A DNA stretch of 64,000 bases from Micromussa lordhowensis (lineage: Eukaryota > Cnidaria > Anthozoa > Scleractinia > Lobophylliidae): NCBI GenBank assembly GCA_964020085.1, contig CAXHUQ010000601.1:62001-126000 (forward strand), in the 5' to 3' direction. Below, piece after piece: positions 25,184 to 37,430 of the stretch (within the stretch, counting starts at the first letter, position 1; each line of letters starts with the position of its first letter). Both the position numbers and the translations under genes were made by a program. Under the pieces are notes generated by a model. It was not told where the DNA came from, searched no databases, and saw nothing but the letters and a program-made list of their open reading frames with translations.

Positions 25184-28100
25184 ATAGTCGGCCTACTTTT
25201 TTGAGCATTTTCCCTTGGTCCCCCCTTGGCAAAATCTCAGAAAATGGCCGATTTAGGTCTCCTTGGCAAATTTGTCATAGCTCGGCTCTCCGGGCACTTA
25301 TGGAGGCGCAGTTTGCAGCAAAATGTTCGTCTATGATTGCACTTCAAGTGCATACTAATTAGGAGATGATGCGATTTGCGCCAGGGTGTTTTTGAAGCCC
25401 GTATAGTCGGCCTACTTTTTTGAGCATTTTCCCTTGGTCCCCCCTTGGCAAAATCTCAGAAAATGGCCGATTTAGGTCTCCTTGGCAAATTTGTCATAGC
25501 TCGGCTCTCCGGGCACTTATGGAGGCGCAGTTTGCAGCAAAATGTTCGTCTATCATTGCACTTCAAGTGCATACTAATTATTAGATGATGCAATTTGCGC
25601 CAGGGTGTTTTTGAAGCCCGTATAGTCGGCCTACTTTTTTGAGCATTTTCCCTTGGTCCCCCCTTGGCAAAATCTCAGAAAATGGCCGATTTAGGTCTCC
25701 TTGGCAAATTTGTCATAGCTCGGCTCTCCGGGCACTTATGGAGGCGCAGTTTGCAGCAAAATGTTCGTCTATGATTGCACTTTAAGTGCATACTAATTAG
25801 GAGATGATGCGATTTGCGCCAGGGTGTTTTTAAAGCCCGTATAGTCGGCCTACTTTTTTGAGCATTTTCCGTTGGTCCCCCCTTGGCAAAATCTCAGAAA
25901 ATGGCCGATTTAGGTCTCCTTGGCAAATTTGTCATAGCTCGGCTCTCCGGGCACTTATGGAGGCGCAGTTTGCAGCAAAATGTTTGTCTATGATTGCACT
26001 TCAAGTGCATACTAATTAGGAGATGATGCGATTTGTGCCAGGGTGTTTTTGAAGCCCGTATGGTCGGCCTACTTTTTTGAGCATTTTCCCTTGGTCCCCC
26101 CTTGGCAAAATCTCAGAAAATGGCCGATTTAGGTCTCCTTGGCAAATTTGTCATAGCTCGGCTCTCCGGGCACTTATGGAGGCGCAGTTTGCAGCAAAAT
26201 GTTCGTCTATGATTGCACTTCAAGTGCATAGTAATTAGGAGATGATGCGATTTTCGCCAGGGTGTTTTTGAAGCCCGTATAGTCGGCCTACTTTTTTGAG
26301 CATTTTCCCTTGGTCCCCCCCTGGCAAAATCTCAGAAAATGGCCGATTTAGGTCTCCTTGGCAAATTTGTCATAGCTCGGCTCTCCGGGCACTTATGGAG
26401 GCGCAGTTTGCAGCAAAATGTTCGTCTATGATTGCACTTCAAGTGCATACTAATTAGGAGATGATGCGATTTGCGCCACGGTGTTTTTTAAGCCCGTATA
26501 GTCGGCCTCTTTTTTTGAGCATTTTCCCTTGGTCCCCCCTTGGCAAAATCTCAGAAAATGGCCGATTTAGGTCTCCTTGGCAAATTTGTCATAGCTCGGC
26601 TCTCCGGGCACTTACGGAGGCGCAGTTTGCAGCAAAATGTTTGTCTATGATTGCACTTCAAGTGCATACTAATTAGGAGATGATGCGATTTGCGCCAGGG
26701 TGTTTTTGAAGCCCGTATAGTCGGCCTCTTTTTTTGAGCATTTTCCCTTGGTCCCCCTTTGGCAAATCTCAGAAAATGGCCGATTTAGGTCTCCTTGGCA
26801 AATTTGTCATAGCTCGGCTCTCCGGTCACTTATGGAGGCGCAGTTTGCAGCAAAATGTTCGTCTATGATTGCACTTCAAGTGCATACTAATTAGGAGATG
26901 ATGTGATTTGCGCCAGGGTGTTTTTGAAGCCCGTACAGTCGGCCTACTTTTTTGAGCATTTTCCCTTGGTCCCCCCTTGGCAAAATCTCAGAAAATGGCC
27001 GATTTAGGTCTCCTTGGCAAATTTGTCATAGCTCGGCTCTCCGGGCACTTATGGAGGCGCAGTTTGCAGCAAAATGTTCGTCTGTGATTGCACTTTAAGT
27101 GCATACTAATTAGGAGATGATGCGATTTGCGCCAGGGTGTTTTTAAAGCCCGTATAGTCGGCCTACTTTTTTGAGCATTTTCCGTTGGTCCCCCCTTGGC
27201 AAAATCTCAGAAAATGGCCGATTTAGGTCTCCTTGGCAAATTTGTCATAGCTCGGCTCTCCGGGCACTTATGGAGGCGCAGTTTGCAGCAAAATGTTTGT
27301 CTATGATTGCACTTCAAGTGCATACTAATTAGGAGATGATGCGATTTGCGCCAGGGTGTTTTTGAAGCCCGTATAGTCGGCCTACTTTTTTGAGCATTTT
27401 CCCTTGGTCCCCCCTTGGCAAAATCTCAGAAAATGGCCGATTTAGGTCTCCTTGGCAAATTTGTCATAGCTCGGCTCTCCGGGCACTTATGGAGGCGCAG
27501 TTTGCAGCAAAATGTTCGTCTATGATTGCACTTCAAGTGCATAGTAATTAGGAGATGATGCGATTTGCGCCAGGGTGTTTTTGAAGCCCGTATAATCGGC
27601 CTACTTTTTTGAGCATTTTCCCTTGGTCCCCCCTTTGCAAAATCTCAGAAAATGGCCGATTTAGGTCTCCTTGGCAAATTTGTCATAGCTCGGCTCTCCG
27701 GGCACTTATGGAGGCGCAGTTTGCAGCAAAATGTTCGTCTATGATTGCACTTGAAGTGCATACTAATTAGGAGATGATGCGATTGGTGCCAGGGTGTTTT
27801 TGAAGCCCGTATAGTCGGCCTCTTTTTTTGAGCATTTTCCCTTGGTCCCCCCTTGGCAAAATCTCAGAAAATGGCCGATTTAGGTCTCCTTGGCAAATTT
27901 TTCATAGCTCGGTTCTCCGGGCAGTTATGGAGGCGCAGTTTGCAGCAAAATGTTCGTCTATGATTGCACTTCAAGTGCATACTAATTACGAGATGATGCG
28001 ATTTGCGCCAGGGTGTTTTTGAAGCCCGTATAGTCGGCCTCTTTTTTTGAGCATTTTCCCTTGGTCCCCCTTTGGCAAAATCTCAGAAAATGGCCGATTT

Positions 28101-30000
28101 AGGTCTCCTTGGCAAATTTGTCATAGCTCGGCTCTCCGGGCACTTATGGAGGCGCAGTTTGCAGCAAAATGTTCGTCTATGATTGCACTTCAAGAGCATA
28201 CTAATTAGGAGATGATGCGATTTGCGCCAGGGTGTTTTTGAAGCCCGTATAGTCGGCCTACTTTTTTGAGCATTTTCCCTTGGTCCCCCCTTGGCAAAAT
28301 CTCAGAAAATGGCCGATTTAGGTCTCCTTGGCAAATTTGTCATAGCTCGGCTCTCCGGGCACTTATGGAGGCGCAGTTTGCAGCAAAATGTTTGTCTATG
28401 ATTGCACTTCAAGTGCATACTAATTAGGAGATGATGCCATTTGCGCCAGGGTGTTTTTTAAGCCCGTATAGTCGGCCTACTTTTTTGAGCATTTTCCCTT
28501 GGTCCCCCCTTGGCAAAATCTCAGAAAATGGCCGATTTAGGTCTCCTTGGCAAATTTGTCATAGCTCGGCTCTCTGGGCACTTATGGAGGCGCAGTTTGC
28601 AGCAAAATGTTCGTCTATGATTGCACTTCAAGTGCACACTAATTAGGAGATGATGCGATTTGCGCCAGGGTGTTTTTGAAGCCCGTATAGTCGGCCTACT
28701 TTTTTGAGCATTTTCCCTTGGTCCCCCCTTGGCAAAATCTCAGAAAATGGCCGATTTAGGTCTCCTTGGCAAATTTGTCATAGCTCGGCTCTCCGGGCAC
28801 TTATGGAGGCGCAGTTTGCAGCAAAATGTTCGTCTATGATTGCACTTCAAGTGCATAGTAATTAGGAGATGATGCGATTTGCGCCAGGGTGTTTTTGAAG
28901 CCCGTATAGTCGGCCTACGTTTTTGAGCATTTTCCCTTGGTCCCCCCTTGGCAAAATCTCAGAAAATGGCCGATTTAGGTCTCCTTGGCAAATTTGTCAT
29001 AGCTCGGCTCTCCGGGCACTTATGGAGGCGCAGTTTGCAGCAAAATGTTCGTCTGTCATTGCACTTCAAGTGCATACTAATTAGGAGATGATGCGATTTG
29101 CGCCAGGGTGTTTTTGAAGCCCGTATAGTCGGCCTACTTTTTTGAGCATTTTCCCTTGGTCCCCCCTTGGCAAAATCTCAGAAAATGGCCGATTTAGGTC
29201 TCCTTGGCAAATTTGTCATAGCTCGGCTCTCCGGGCACTTATGGAGGCGCAGTTTGCAGCAAAATGTTCGTCTATGATTGCACTTCAAGTGCATACTAAT
29301 TAAGAGATGATGCGATTTGCGCCAGGGTGTTTTTGAAGCCCGTATAGTCGGCCTACTTTTTTGAGCATTTTCCCTTGGTCCCCCCTTGGCAAAATCTCAG
29401 AAAATGGCCGATTTAGGTCTCCTTGGCAAATTTGTCATAGCTCGGCTCTCCGGGCACTTATGGATGCGCAGTTTGCAGCAAAATGTTTGTCTATGATTGC
29501 ACTTCAAGTGCATACTAATTAGGAGATGATGCGATTTGCGCCAGGGTGTTTTTGAAGCCCGTATAGTCGGCCTACTTTTTTGAGCATTTTCCCTTGGTCC
29601 CCCCTTGGCAAAATCTCAGAAAATGGCCGATTTAGGTCTCCTTGGCAAATTTGTCATAGCTCGGCTCTCCGGGCACTTATGGAGGCGCAGTTTGCAGCAA
29701 AATGTTCGTCTATCATTGCACTTCAAGTGCATAGTAATTAGGAGATGTTGCGATTTGCGCCAGGGTGTTTTTGAAGCCCGTATAGTCGGCCTACTTTTTT
29801 GAGCATTTTCCCTTGGTCCCCCCTTGGCAAAATCTCAGAAAATGGCCGATTTAGGTCTCCTTGGCAAATTTGTCATAGCTCGGCTCTCCGGGCACTTATG
29901 GAGGCGCAGTTTGCAGCAAAATGTTTGTCTATGATTGCACTTTAAGTGCATACTATTTAGGAGATGATGCGATTTGCGCCGGGGTGTTTTTGAAGCCCGT
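25184..30000. repeat. Block D, first part, weakly ordered monomers
   Basis: 22 monomers with a looser order. 25622-26278 and 26935-27591 match at an offset of 1313 (six monomers minus one), sharing TTTTTAAAGCCCG, TTCCGTTGG and GCATAGTAATT. The offset is one base short because the monomer at 26717-26934 has lost an A (GGCAAATCTC). Frequent marks are GCCTCTTTTTTTGAG in place of GCCTACTTTTTTGAG, CTCCGGTCAC, GGATGCGCAG and GTTTGTCTATG. No non-satellite sequence was seen. Confidence 0.75.
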
Positions 30001-32628
30001 ATAGTCGGCCTCTTTTTTTGAGCATTTTCCCTTGGTCATCCCTTGGCAAAATCTCAGAAAATGGCCGATTTAGGTCTCCTTGGCAAATTTGTCATAGCTC
30101 GGCTCTCCGAACACTTATGGAGGCGCAGTTTGCAGCAAAATGTTCGTCTATGATTGCACTTCAAGTGCATACTAATTAGGAGATGATGCGATTTGCGCCA
30201 GGGTGTTTTTGAAGCCCGTATAGTCGGCCTACTTTTTTGAGCATTTTCCGTTGGTCCCCCCTTGGCAAAATCTCAGAAAATGGCCGATTTAGGTCTCCTT
30301 GGCAAATTTGTCATAGCTCGGCTCTCCGGGCACTTATGGATGCGCAGTTTGCAGCAAAATGTTTGTCTATGATTGCACTTCAAGTGCATACTAATTAGGA
30401 GATGATGCGATTTGCGCCAGGGTGTTTTTGAAGCCCGTATAGTCGGCCTACTTTTTTGAGCATTTTCCCTTGGTCCCCCCTTGGCAAAATCTCAGAAAAT
30501 GGCCAATTTAGGTCTCCTTGGCAAATTTGTCATAGCTCGGCTCTCCGGGCACTTATGGAGGCGCAGTTTGCAGCAAAATGTTTGTCTATGATTGCACTTC
30601 AAGTGCACACTAATTAGGAGATGATGCGATTTGCGCCAGGGTGTTTTTGAAGCCCGTATAGTCGGCCTCTTTTTTTGAGCATTTTCCCTTGGTCATCCCT
30701 TGGCAAAATCTCAGAAAATGGCCGATTTAGGTCTCCTTGGCAAATTTGTCATAGCTCGGCTCTCCGGGCACTTATGGAGGCGCAGTTTGCAGCAAAATGT
30801 TCGTCTATGATTGCACTTTAAGTGCATACTAATTAGGAGATGATGCGATTTGCGCTAGGGTGTTTTTGAAGCCCGTATAGTCGGCCTACTTTTTTGAGCA
30901 TTTTTCCTAGGTCCCCCCTTGGCAAAACCTCAGAAAATGGCCGATTTAGGTCTCCTTGGCAAATTTGTCATAGCTCTGCTCTCCGGGCACCTATGGAGGC
31001 GCAGTTTGCGGCAAAATGTTCGTCTATGATTGCACTTCAAGTGGATACTAATTAGGAGATGATGCGATTTGCGCCAGGGTGTTTTTGAAGCCCGTATAGT
31101 CGGCCTACTTTTTTGAGCATTTTGCCTTTGTCCCTCCTTGGCAAAATCTCAGAAAATGGCCGATTTAGGTCTCCTTGGCAAATTTGTCATAGCTCGGCTC
31201 TCCAGGCACTTATGGAGGCGCAGTTTGCAGGAAAATGTTCGTCTATGATTGCACTTCAAGTGCATACTAATTAGGAGATGATGCGATTTGCGTCAGCGTG
31301 TTTTTGAAGCCCGTATAATCGGCCTACTTTTTTGAGCATTTTCCCTTGGTCCCCCCTTGGCAAAATCTCAGAAAATGGCCGATTTAGGTCTCCCTGGCAA
31401 ATTTGTCATAGCTCGGCTCTCCGGGCACCTATGGAGGCGCAGTTTGCAGCAAAATGTTGGTCTATGATTGCACTTCAAGTGCATACTAATTAGGAGATGA
31501 TGCGATTTGCGCCAGGGTGTTTTTGAAGCCCGTATAGTCGGCCTACTTTTCTGAGCATTTTCCCTTGGTCCCTCCTTGGCAAAATCTCAGAAAATGGCCG
31601 ATTTAGGTCTCCTTGGCAAATTTGTCATAGCTCGGCTCTCCGGGCACTTATGGATGCGCAGTTTGCAGCAAAATGTTTGTCTATGATTGCACTTCAAGTG
31701 CATACTAATTAGGAGATGATGCGATTTGCGCCAGGGTGTTTTTGAAGCCCGTATAGTCGGCCTACTTTTTTGAGCATTTTCCCTTGGTCCCCCCTTGGCA
31801 AAATCTCAGAAAATGGCCAATTTAGGTCTCCTTGGCAAATTTGTCATAGCTCGGCTCTCCGGGCACTTATGGAGGCGCAGTTTGCAGCAAAATGTTTGTC
31901 TATGATTGCACTTCAAGTGCATACTAATTAGGAGATGATGCGATTTGCGCCAGGGTGTTTTTGAAGCCCGTGTAGTCGGCCTACTTTTTTTGAGCATTTT
32001 CACTTGGTCCTCCCTTGGCAAAATCTCAGAAAATGGCCGATTTAGGTCTCCTTGGCAAATTTGTCATAGCTCGGCTCTCCGGGCACTTATGGAGGCGCAG
32101 TTTGCAGCAAAATGTTCGTCTATGATTGCACTTCAAGTGCATACTAATTAGGAGATGATGCGATTTGCGCCAGGGTGTTTTTGAAGCCCGTATAGTCGGC
32201 CTACTTTTTTGAGCATTTTCCCTAGGTCCCCCCTTGGCAAAATCTCAGAAAATGGCCGATTTAGGTCTCCTTGGCAAATTTGTCATAGCTCGGCTCTCCG
32301 GGACCTATGGAGGCGCAGTTTGCAGCAAAATGTTCGTCTATGATTGCACTTCAAGTGGACACTAATTAGGAGATGATGCGATTTGCGCCAGGGTGTTTTT
32401 GAAGCCCGTATAGTCGGCCTACTTTTTTGAGCATTTTCCCTTGGTCCACCCTTGGCAAAATCTCAGAAAATGGCCGATTTAGGTCTCCTTGGCAAACTTG
32501 TCATAGCTCGGCTCTCCGGGCACTTATGGAGGCGCAGTTTGCAGCAAAATGTTTGTCTATGATTGCACTTCAAGTGCATACTAATTAGGAGATGATGCGA
32601 TTTGCGCCGGGGTGTTTTTGAAGCCCGT
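30001..32628. repeat. 12-monomer tandem duplication, copy 1 (2628 bp)
   Basis: Twelve monomers from a GCCTCTTTTTTT/GGTCATCCC monomer to a GGTCCACCC monomer. The 220-bp monomer at 31972-32191 (extra T in the T tract, GTGTAGTCGG start) and the 218-bp monomer at 32192-32409 (GGGACCTATGG) cancel in length. The second copy starts at 32629 with an offset of 2628. I count roughly twenty differences between the copies, such as CTCCGAACAC, GCGCTAGGG, AAACCTCAG and GTTGGTCTATG in this copy only, so this duplication is older than the 13-mer in block A. Confidence 0.85.
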
Positions 32629-35256
32629 ATAGTCGGCCTCTTTTTTTGAGCATTTTCCCTTGGTCATCCCTTGGCAAAATCTCAGAAAATGGCCGATTTA
32701 GGTCTCCTTGGCAAATTTGTCATAGCTCGGCTCTCCGGGCACTTATGGAGGCGCAGTTTGCAGCAAAATGTTCGTCTATGATTGCACTTCAAGTGCATAC
32801 TAATTAGGAGATGATGCGATTTGCGCCAGGGTGTTTTTGAAGCCCGTATTGTCGGCCTACTTTTTTGAGCATTTTCCGTTGGTCCCCCCTTGGCAAAATC
32901 TCAGAAAATGGCCGATTTAGGTCTCCTTGGCAAATTTGTCATAGCTCGGCTCTCCGGGCACTTATGGATGCGCAGTTTGCAGCAAAATGTTTGTCTATGA
33001 TTGCACTTCAAGTGCATACTAATTAGGAGATGATGCGATTTGCGCCAGGGTGTTTTTGAAGCCCGTATAGTCGGCCTACTTTTTTGAGCATTTTCCCTTG
33101 GTCCCCCCTTGGCAAAATCTCAGAAAATGGCCGATTTAGGTCTCCTTGGCAAATTTGTCATAGCTCGGCTCTCCGGGCACTTATGGAGGCGCAGTTTGCA
33201 GCAAAATGTTTGTCTATGATTGCACTTCAAGTGCACACTAATTAGGAGATGATGCGATTTGCGCCAGGGTGTTTTTGAAGCCCGTATAGTCGGCCTCTTT
33301 TTTTGAGCATTTTCCCTTGGTCATCCCTTGGCAAAATCTCAGAAAATGGCCGATTTAGGTCTCCTTGGCAAATTTGTCATAGCTCGGCTCTCCGGGCACT
33401 TATGGAGGCGCAGTTTGCAGCAAAATGTTCGTCTATGATTGCACTTCAAGTGCATACTACTTAGGAGATGATGCGATTTGCGCCAGGGTGTTTTTGAAGC
33501 CCGTATAGTCGGCCTACTTTTTTGAGCATTTTTCCTAGGTCCCCCCTTGGCAAAATCTCAGAAAATGGCCGATTTAGGTCTCCTTGGCAAATTTGTCATA
33601 GCTCGGCTCTCCGGGCACCTATGGAGGCGCAGTTTGCAGCAAAATGTTCGTCTATGATTGCACTTCAAGAGGATACTAATTAGGAGATGATGCGATTTGC
33701 GCCAGGGTGTTTTTGAAGCCCGTATAGTCGGCCTACTTTTTTGAGCATTTTGCCTTGGTCCCTCCTTGGCAAAATCTCAGAAAATGGCCGATTTAGGTCT
33801 CCTTGGCAAATTTGTCATAGCTCGGCTCTCCGGGCACTTATGGAGGCGCAGTTTGCAGCAAAATGTTCGTCTATGATTGCACTTCAAGTGCATACTAATT
33901 AGGAGATGATGCGATTTGCGTCAGCGTGTTTTTGAAGCCCGTATAGTCGGCCTACTTTTTTGAGCATTTTCCCTTGGTCCCCCCTTGGCAAAATCTCAGA
34001 AAATGGCCGATTTAGGTCTCCCTGGCAAATTTGTCATAGCTCGGCTCTCCGGGCACCTATGGAGGCGCAGTTTGCAGCAAAATGTTCGTCTATGATTGCA
34101 CTTCAAGTGCATACTAATTAGGAGATGATGCGATTTGCGCCAGGGTGTTTTTGAAGCCCGTATAGTCGGCCTACTTTTCTGAGCATTTTCCCTTGGTCCC
34201 TCCTTGGCAAAATCTCAGAAAATGGCCGATTTAGGTCTCCTTGGCAAATTTGTCATAGCTCGGCTCTCCGGGCACTTATGGATGCGCAGTTTGCAGCAAA
34301 ATGTTTGTCTATGATTGCACTTCAAGTGCATACTAATTAGGAGATGATGCGATTTGCGCCAGGGTGTTTTTGAAGCCCGTATAGTCGGCCTACTTTTTTG
34401 AGCATTTTGCCTTGGTCCCCCCTTGGCAAAATCTCAGAAAATGGCCGATTTAGGTCTCCTTGGCAAATTTGTCATAGCTCGGCTCTCCGGGCACTTATGG
34501 AGGCGCAGTTTGCAGCAAAATGTTTGTCTATGATTGCACTTCAAGTGCATACTAATTAGGAGATGATGCGATTTGCGCCAGGGTGTTTTTGAAGCCCGTG
34601 TAGTCGGCCTACTTTTTTTGAGCATTTTCACTTGGTCCTCCCTTGGCAAAATCTCAGAAAATGGCCGATTTAGGTCTCCTTGGCAAATTTGTCATAGCTC
34701 GGCTCTCCGGGCACTTATGGAGGCGCAGTTTGCAGCAAAATGTTCGTCTATGATTGCACTTCAAGTGCATACTAATTAGGAGATGATGCGATTTGCGCCA
34801 GGGTGTTTTTGAAGCCCGTATAGTCGGCCTACTTTTTTGAGCATTTTCCCCAGGTCCCCCCTTGGCAAAATCTCAGAAAATGGCCGATTTAGGTGTCCTT
34901 GGCAAATTTGTCATAGCTCGGCTCTCCGGGACCTATGGAGGCGCAGTTTGCAGCAATATGTTCGTCTATGATTGCACTTCAAGTGGACACTAATTAGGAG
35001 ATGATGCGATTTGCGCCAGGGTGTTTTTGAAGCCCGTATAGTCGGCCTACTTTTTTGAGCATTTTCCCTTGGTCCACCCTTGGCAAAATCTCAGAAAATG
35101 GCCGATTTAGGTCTCCTTGGCAAATTTGTCATAGCTCGGCTCTCCGGGCACTTATGGAGGCGCAGTTTGCAGCAAAATGTTTGTCTATGATTGCACTTCA
35201 AGTGCATACTAATTAGGAGATGATGCGATTTGCGCCAGGGTGTTTTTGAAGCCCGT
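32629..35256. repeat. 12-monomer tandem duplication, copy 2 (2628 bp)
   Basis: Second copy of 30001-32628. Its 220-bp and 218-bp monomers are at 34600-34819 and 34820-35037. Copy-specific changes include GTATTGTCGG at 32848, AAGAGGATAC, TTCCCCAGG and GCAATATG. The last monomer (35038-35256, GGTCCACCC with GTTTGTC) is also the first monomer of the 11-mer duplication that follows, so the two duplication events overlap there. Confidence 0.85.
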
Positions 35257-37430
35257 ATAGTCGGCCTACTTTTTTGAGCATTTTCCCTTGGTCCCCCCTT
35301 GGCAAAATCTCAGAAAATGGCCGATTTAGGTCTCCTTGGCAAATTTGTCATAGCTCGGCTCTCCGGGCACTTATGGAGGCGCAGTTTGCAGCAAAATGTT
35401 CGTCTATGATTGCACTTCAAGTGCATAGTAATTAGGAGATGATGCGATTTGCGCCAGGGTGTTTTTGAAGCCCGTATAGTCGGCCTACTTTTTTGAGCAT
35501 TTTTCCTTGGTCCCCCCTTGGCAAAATCTCAGAAAATGGCCGATTTAGGTCTCCTTGGCAAATTTGTCATAGCTTGGCTCTCCGGGCACTTATCGAGGCG
35601 CAGTTTGCAGCAAAATGTTCGTCTATGATTGCACTTCAAGTGCATACTAATTAGGAGATGATGCGATTTGCGCCAGGGTGTTTTTGAAGCCCGTATAGTC
35701 GGCCTCTTTTTTTGAGCATTTTCCCTTGGTCCCCCCTTGGCAAAATCTCAGAAAATGGCCGATTTAGGTCTCCTTGGCAAATTTGTCATAGCTCGGCTCT
35801 CCGGGCACTTATGGAGGCGCAGTTTGCAGCAAAATGTTCGTCTATGATTGCACTTCAAGTGCACACTAATTAGGAGATGATGCGATTTGCGCCAGGGTGT
35901 TTTTGAAGCCCGTATAATCGGCCTACTTTTTTGAGCATTTTCCCTTGGTCCCCCCTTGGCAAAATCTCAGAAAATGGCCGATTTAGGTCTCCTTGGCAAA
36001 TTTGTCATAGCTCGGCTCTCCGGGCACTTATGGAGGCGCAGTTTGCAGCAAAATGTTCGTCTATGATTGCACTTCAAGTGCACACTAATTAGGAGATGAT
36101 GCGATTTGCGCCAGGGTGTTTTTGAAGCCCGTATAATCGGCCTACTTTTTTGAGCATTTTCCCTTGGTCCCCCCTTGGCAAAATCTCAGAAAATGGCCGA
36201 TTTAGGTCTCCTTGGCAAATTTGTCATAGCTCGGCTCTCCGGGCACTTATGGAGGCGCAGTTTGCAGCAAAATGTTCGTCTATGATTGCACTTCAAGTGC
36301 ATACTAACTAGGAGATGATGCGATTTGCGCCAGGGTGTTTTTGAAGCCCGTATAGTCGGCCTACTTTTTTGAGCATTTTCCGTTGGTCCCCCCTTGGCAA
36401 AATCTCAGAAAATAGCCGATTTAGGTCTCCTTGGCAAATTTGTCATAGCTCGGCTCTCTGGGCACTTATGGAGGCGCAGTTTGCAGCAAAATGTTTATCT
36501 ATGATTGCACTTCAAGTGCATACTAATTAGGAGATGATGCGATTTGCGCCAGGGTGTTTTTGAAGCCCGTATAGTCGGCCTACTTTTTTGAGCATTTTCC
36601 CTTGGTCCCCCCTTGGCAAAATCTCAGAAAATGGCCGATTTAGGTCTCCTTGGCAAATTTGTCATAGCTCGGCTCTCCGGGCACTTATGGAGGCGCAGTT
36701 TGCAGCAAAATGTTCGTCTATGATTGCACTTCAAGTGCATACTAATTAGGAGATGATGCGATTTGCGCCAGGGTGTTTTTGAAGCCCGTATAGTCGGCCT
36801 CTTTTTTTGAGCATTTTCCCTTGGTCCCCCCTTGGCAAAATCTCAGAAAATAGGCGATTTAGGTCTCCCTGGCAAATTTGTCATAGCTCGGCTCTCCGGG
36901 CACTTATGGAGGCACAGTTTGCAGCAAAATGTTCGTCTATGATTGCACTTCAAGTGCATACTAATTAGAAGATGATGCGATTTGCGCCAGGGTGTTTTTG
37001 AAGCCCGTATAGTCGGCCTCTTTTTTTGAGCATTTTCCCTTGGTCCCCCCTTGGCAAACTCTCAGAAAATGGCCGATTTAGGTCTCCTTGGCAAATTTGT
37101 CATAGCTCGGCTCTCCGGGCACTTATGGAGGCGCAGTTTGCAGCAAAATGTTCGTCTATGATTGCACTTCAAGTGGATACTAATTTGCACCAGGGTGTTT
37201 TTGAAGCCCGTATAGCCGGCCTACTTTTTTGAGCATTTTCCCTAGGTCCCCCCTTCGCAAAATCTCAGAAAATGGCCGATTTAGGTCTCCTTGGCAAATT
37301 TGTCATAGCTCGGCTCTCCGGGCACTTATGGAGGCGCAGTTTGCAGCAAAATGTTTGTCTATGATTGCACTTCAAGTGCATACTAATTAGGAGATGATGC
37401 GATTTGCGCCAGGGTGTTTTTGAAGCCCGT
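35038..37430. repeat. 11-monomer tandem duplication, copy 1 (2393 bp)
   Basis: Eleven monomers repeated at an offset of 2393, which is 11 x 219 minus 16 because one member (37009-37211) is only 203 bp. Private marks are GCATTTTTCCTTGG with TTATCGAGG, two successive GTATAATCGG/GTGCACACT monomers, CTAACTAGG, GTTTATCTATG, AATAGGCGATT and GTATAGCCGG. The copies looked identical at these sites up to the middle of the last monomer. Confidence 0.87.
37009..37211. repeat. Short monomer, 203 bp, with 16-bp deletion
   Basis: The right part reads GATACTAATTTGCACCAGG where other monomers have a 16-bp longer stretch. The missing bases run from AGGAGATGATG to the following GCGATT. The deletion is flanked by ATT on both sides, consistent with loss between short direct repeats by slippage or end joining. 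The same short monomer is at 39402-39604, because it was carried along in the 11-mer duplication, so the deletion came first. Confidence 0.9.
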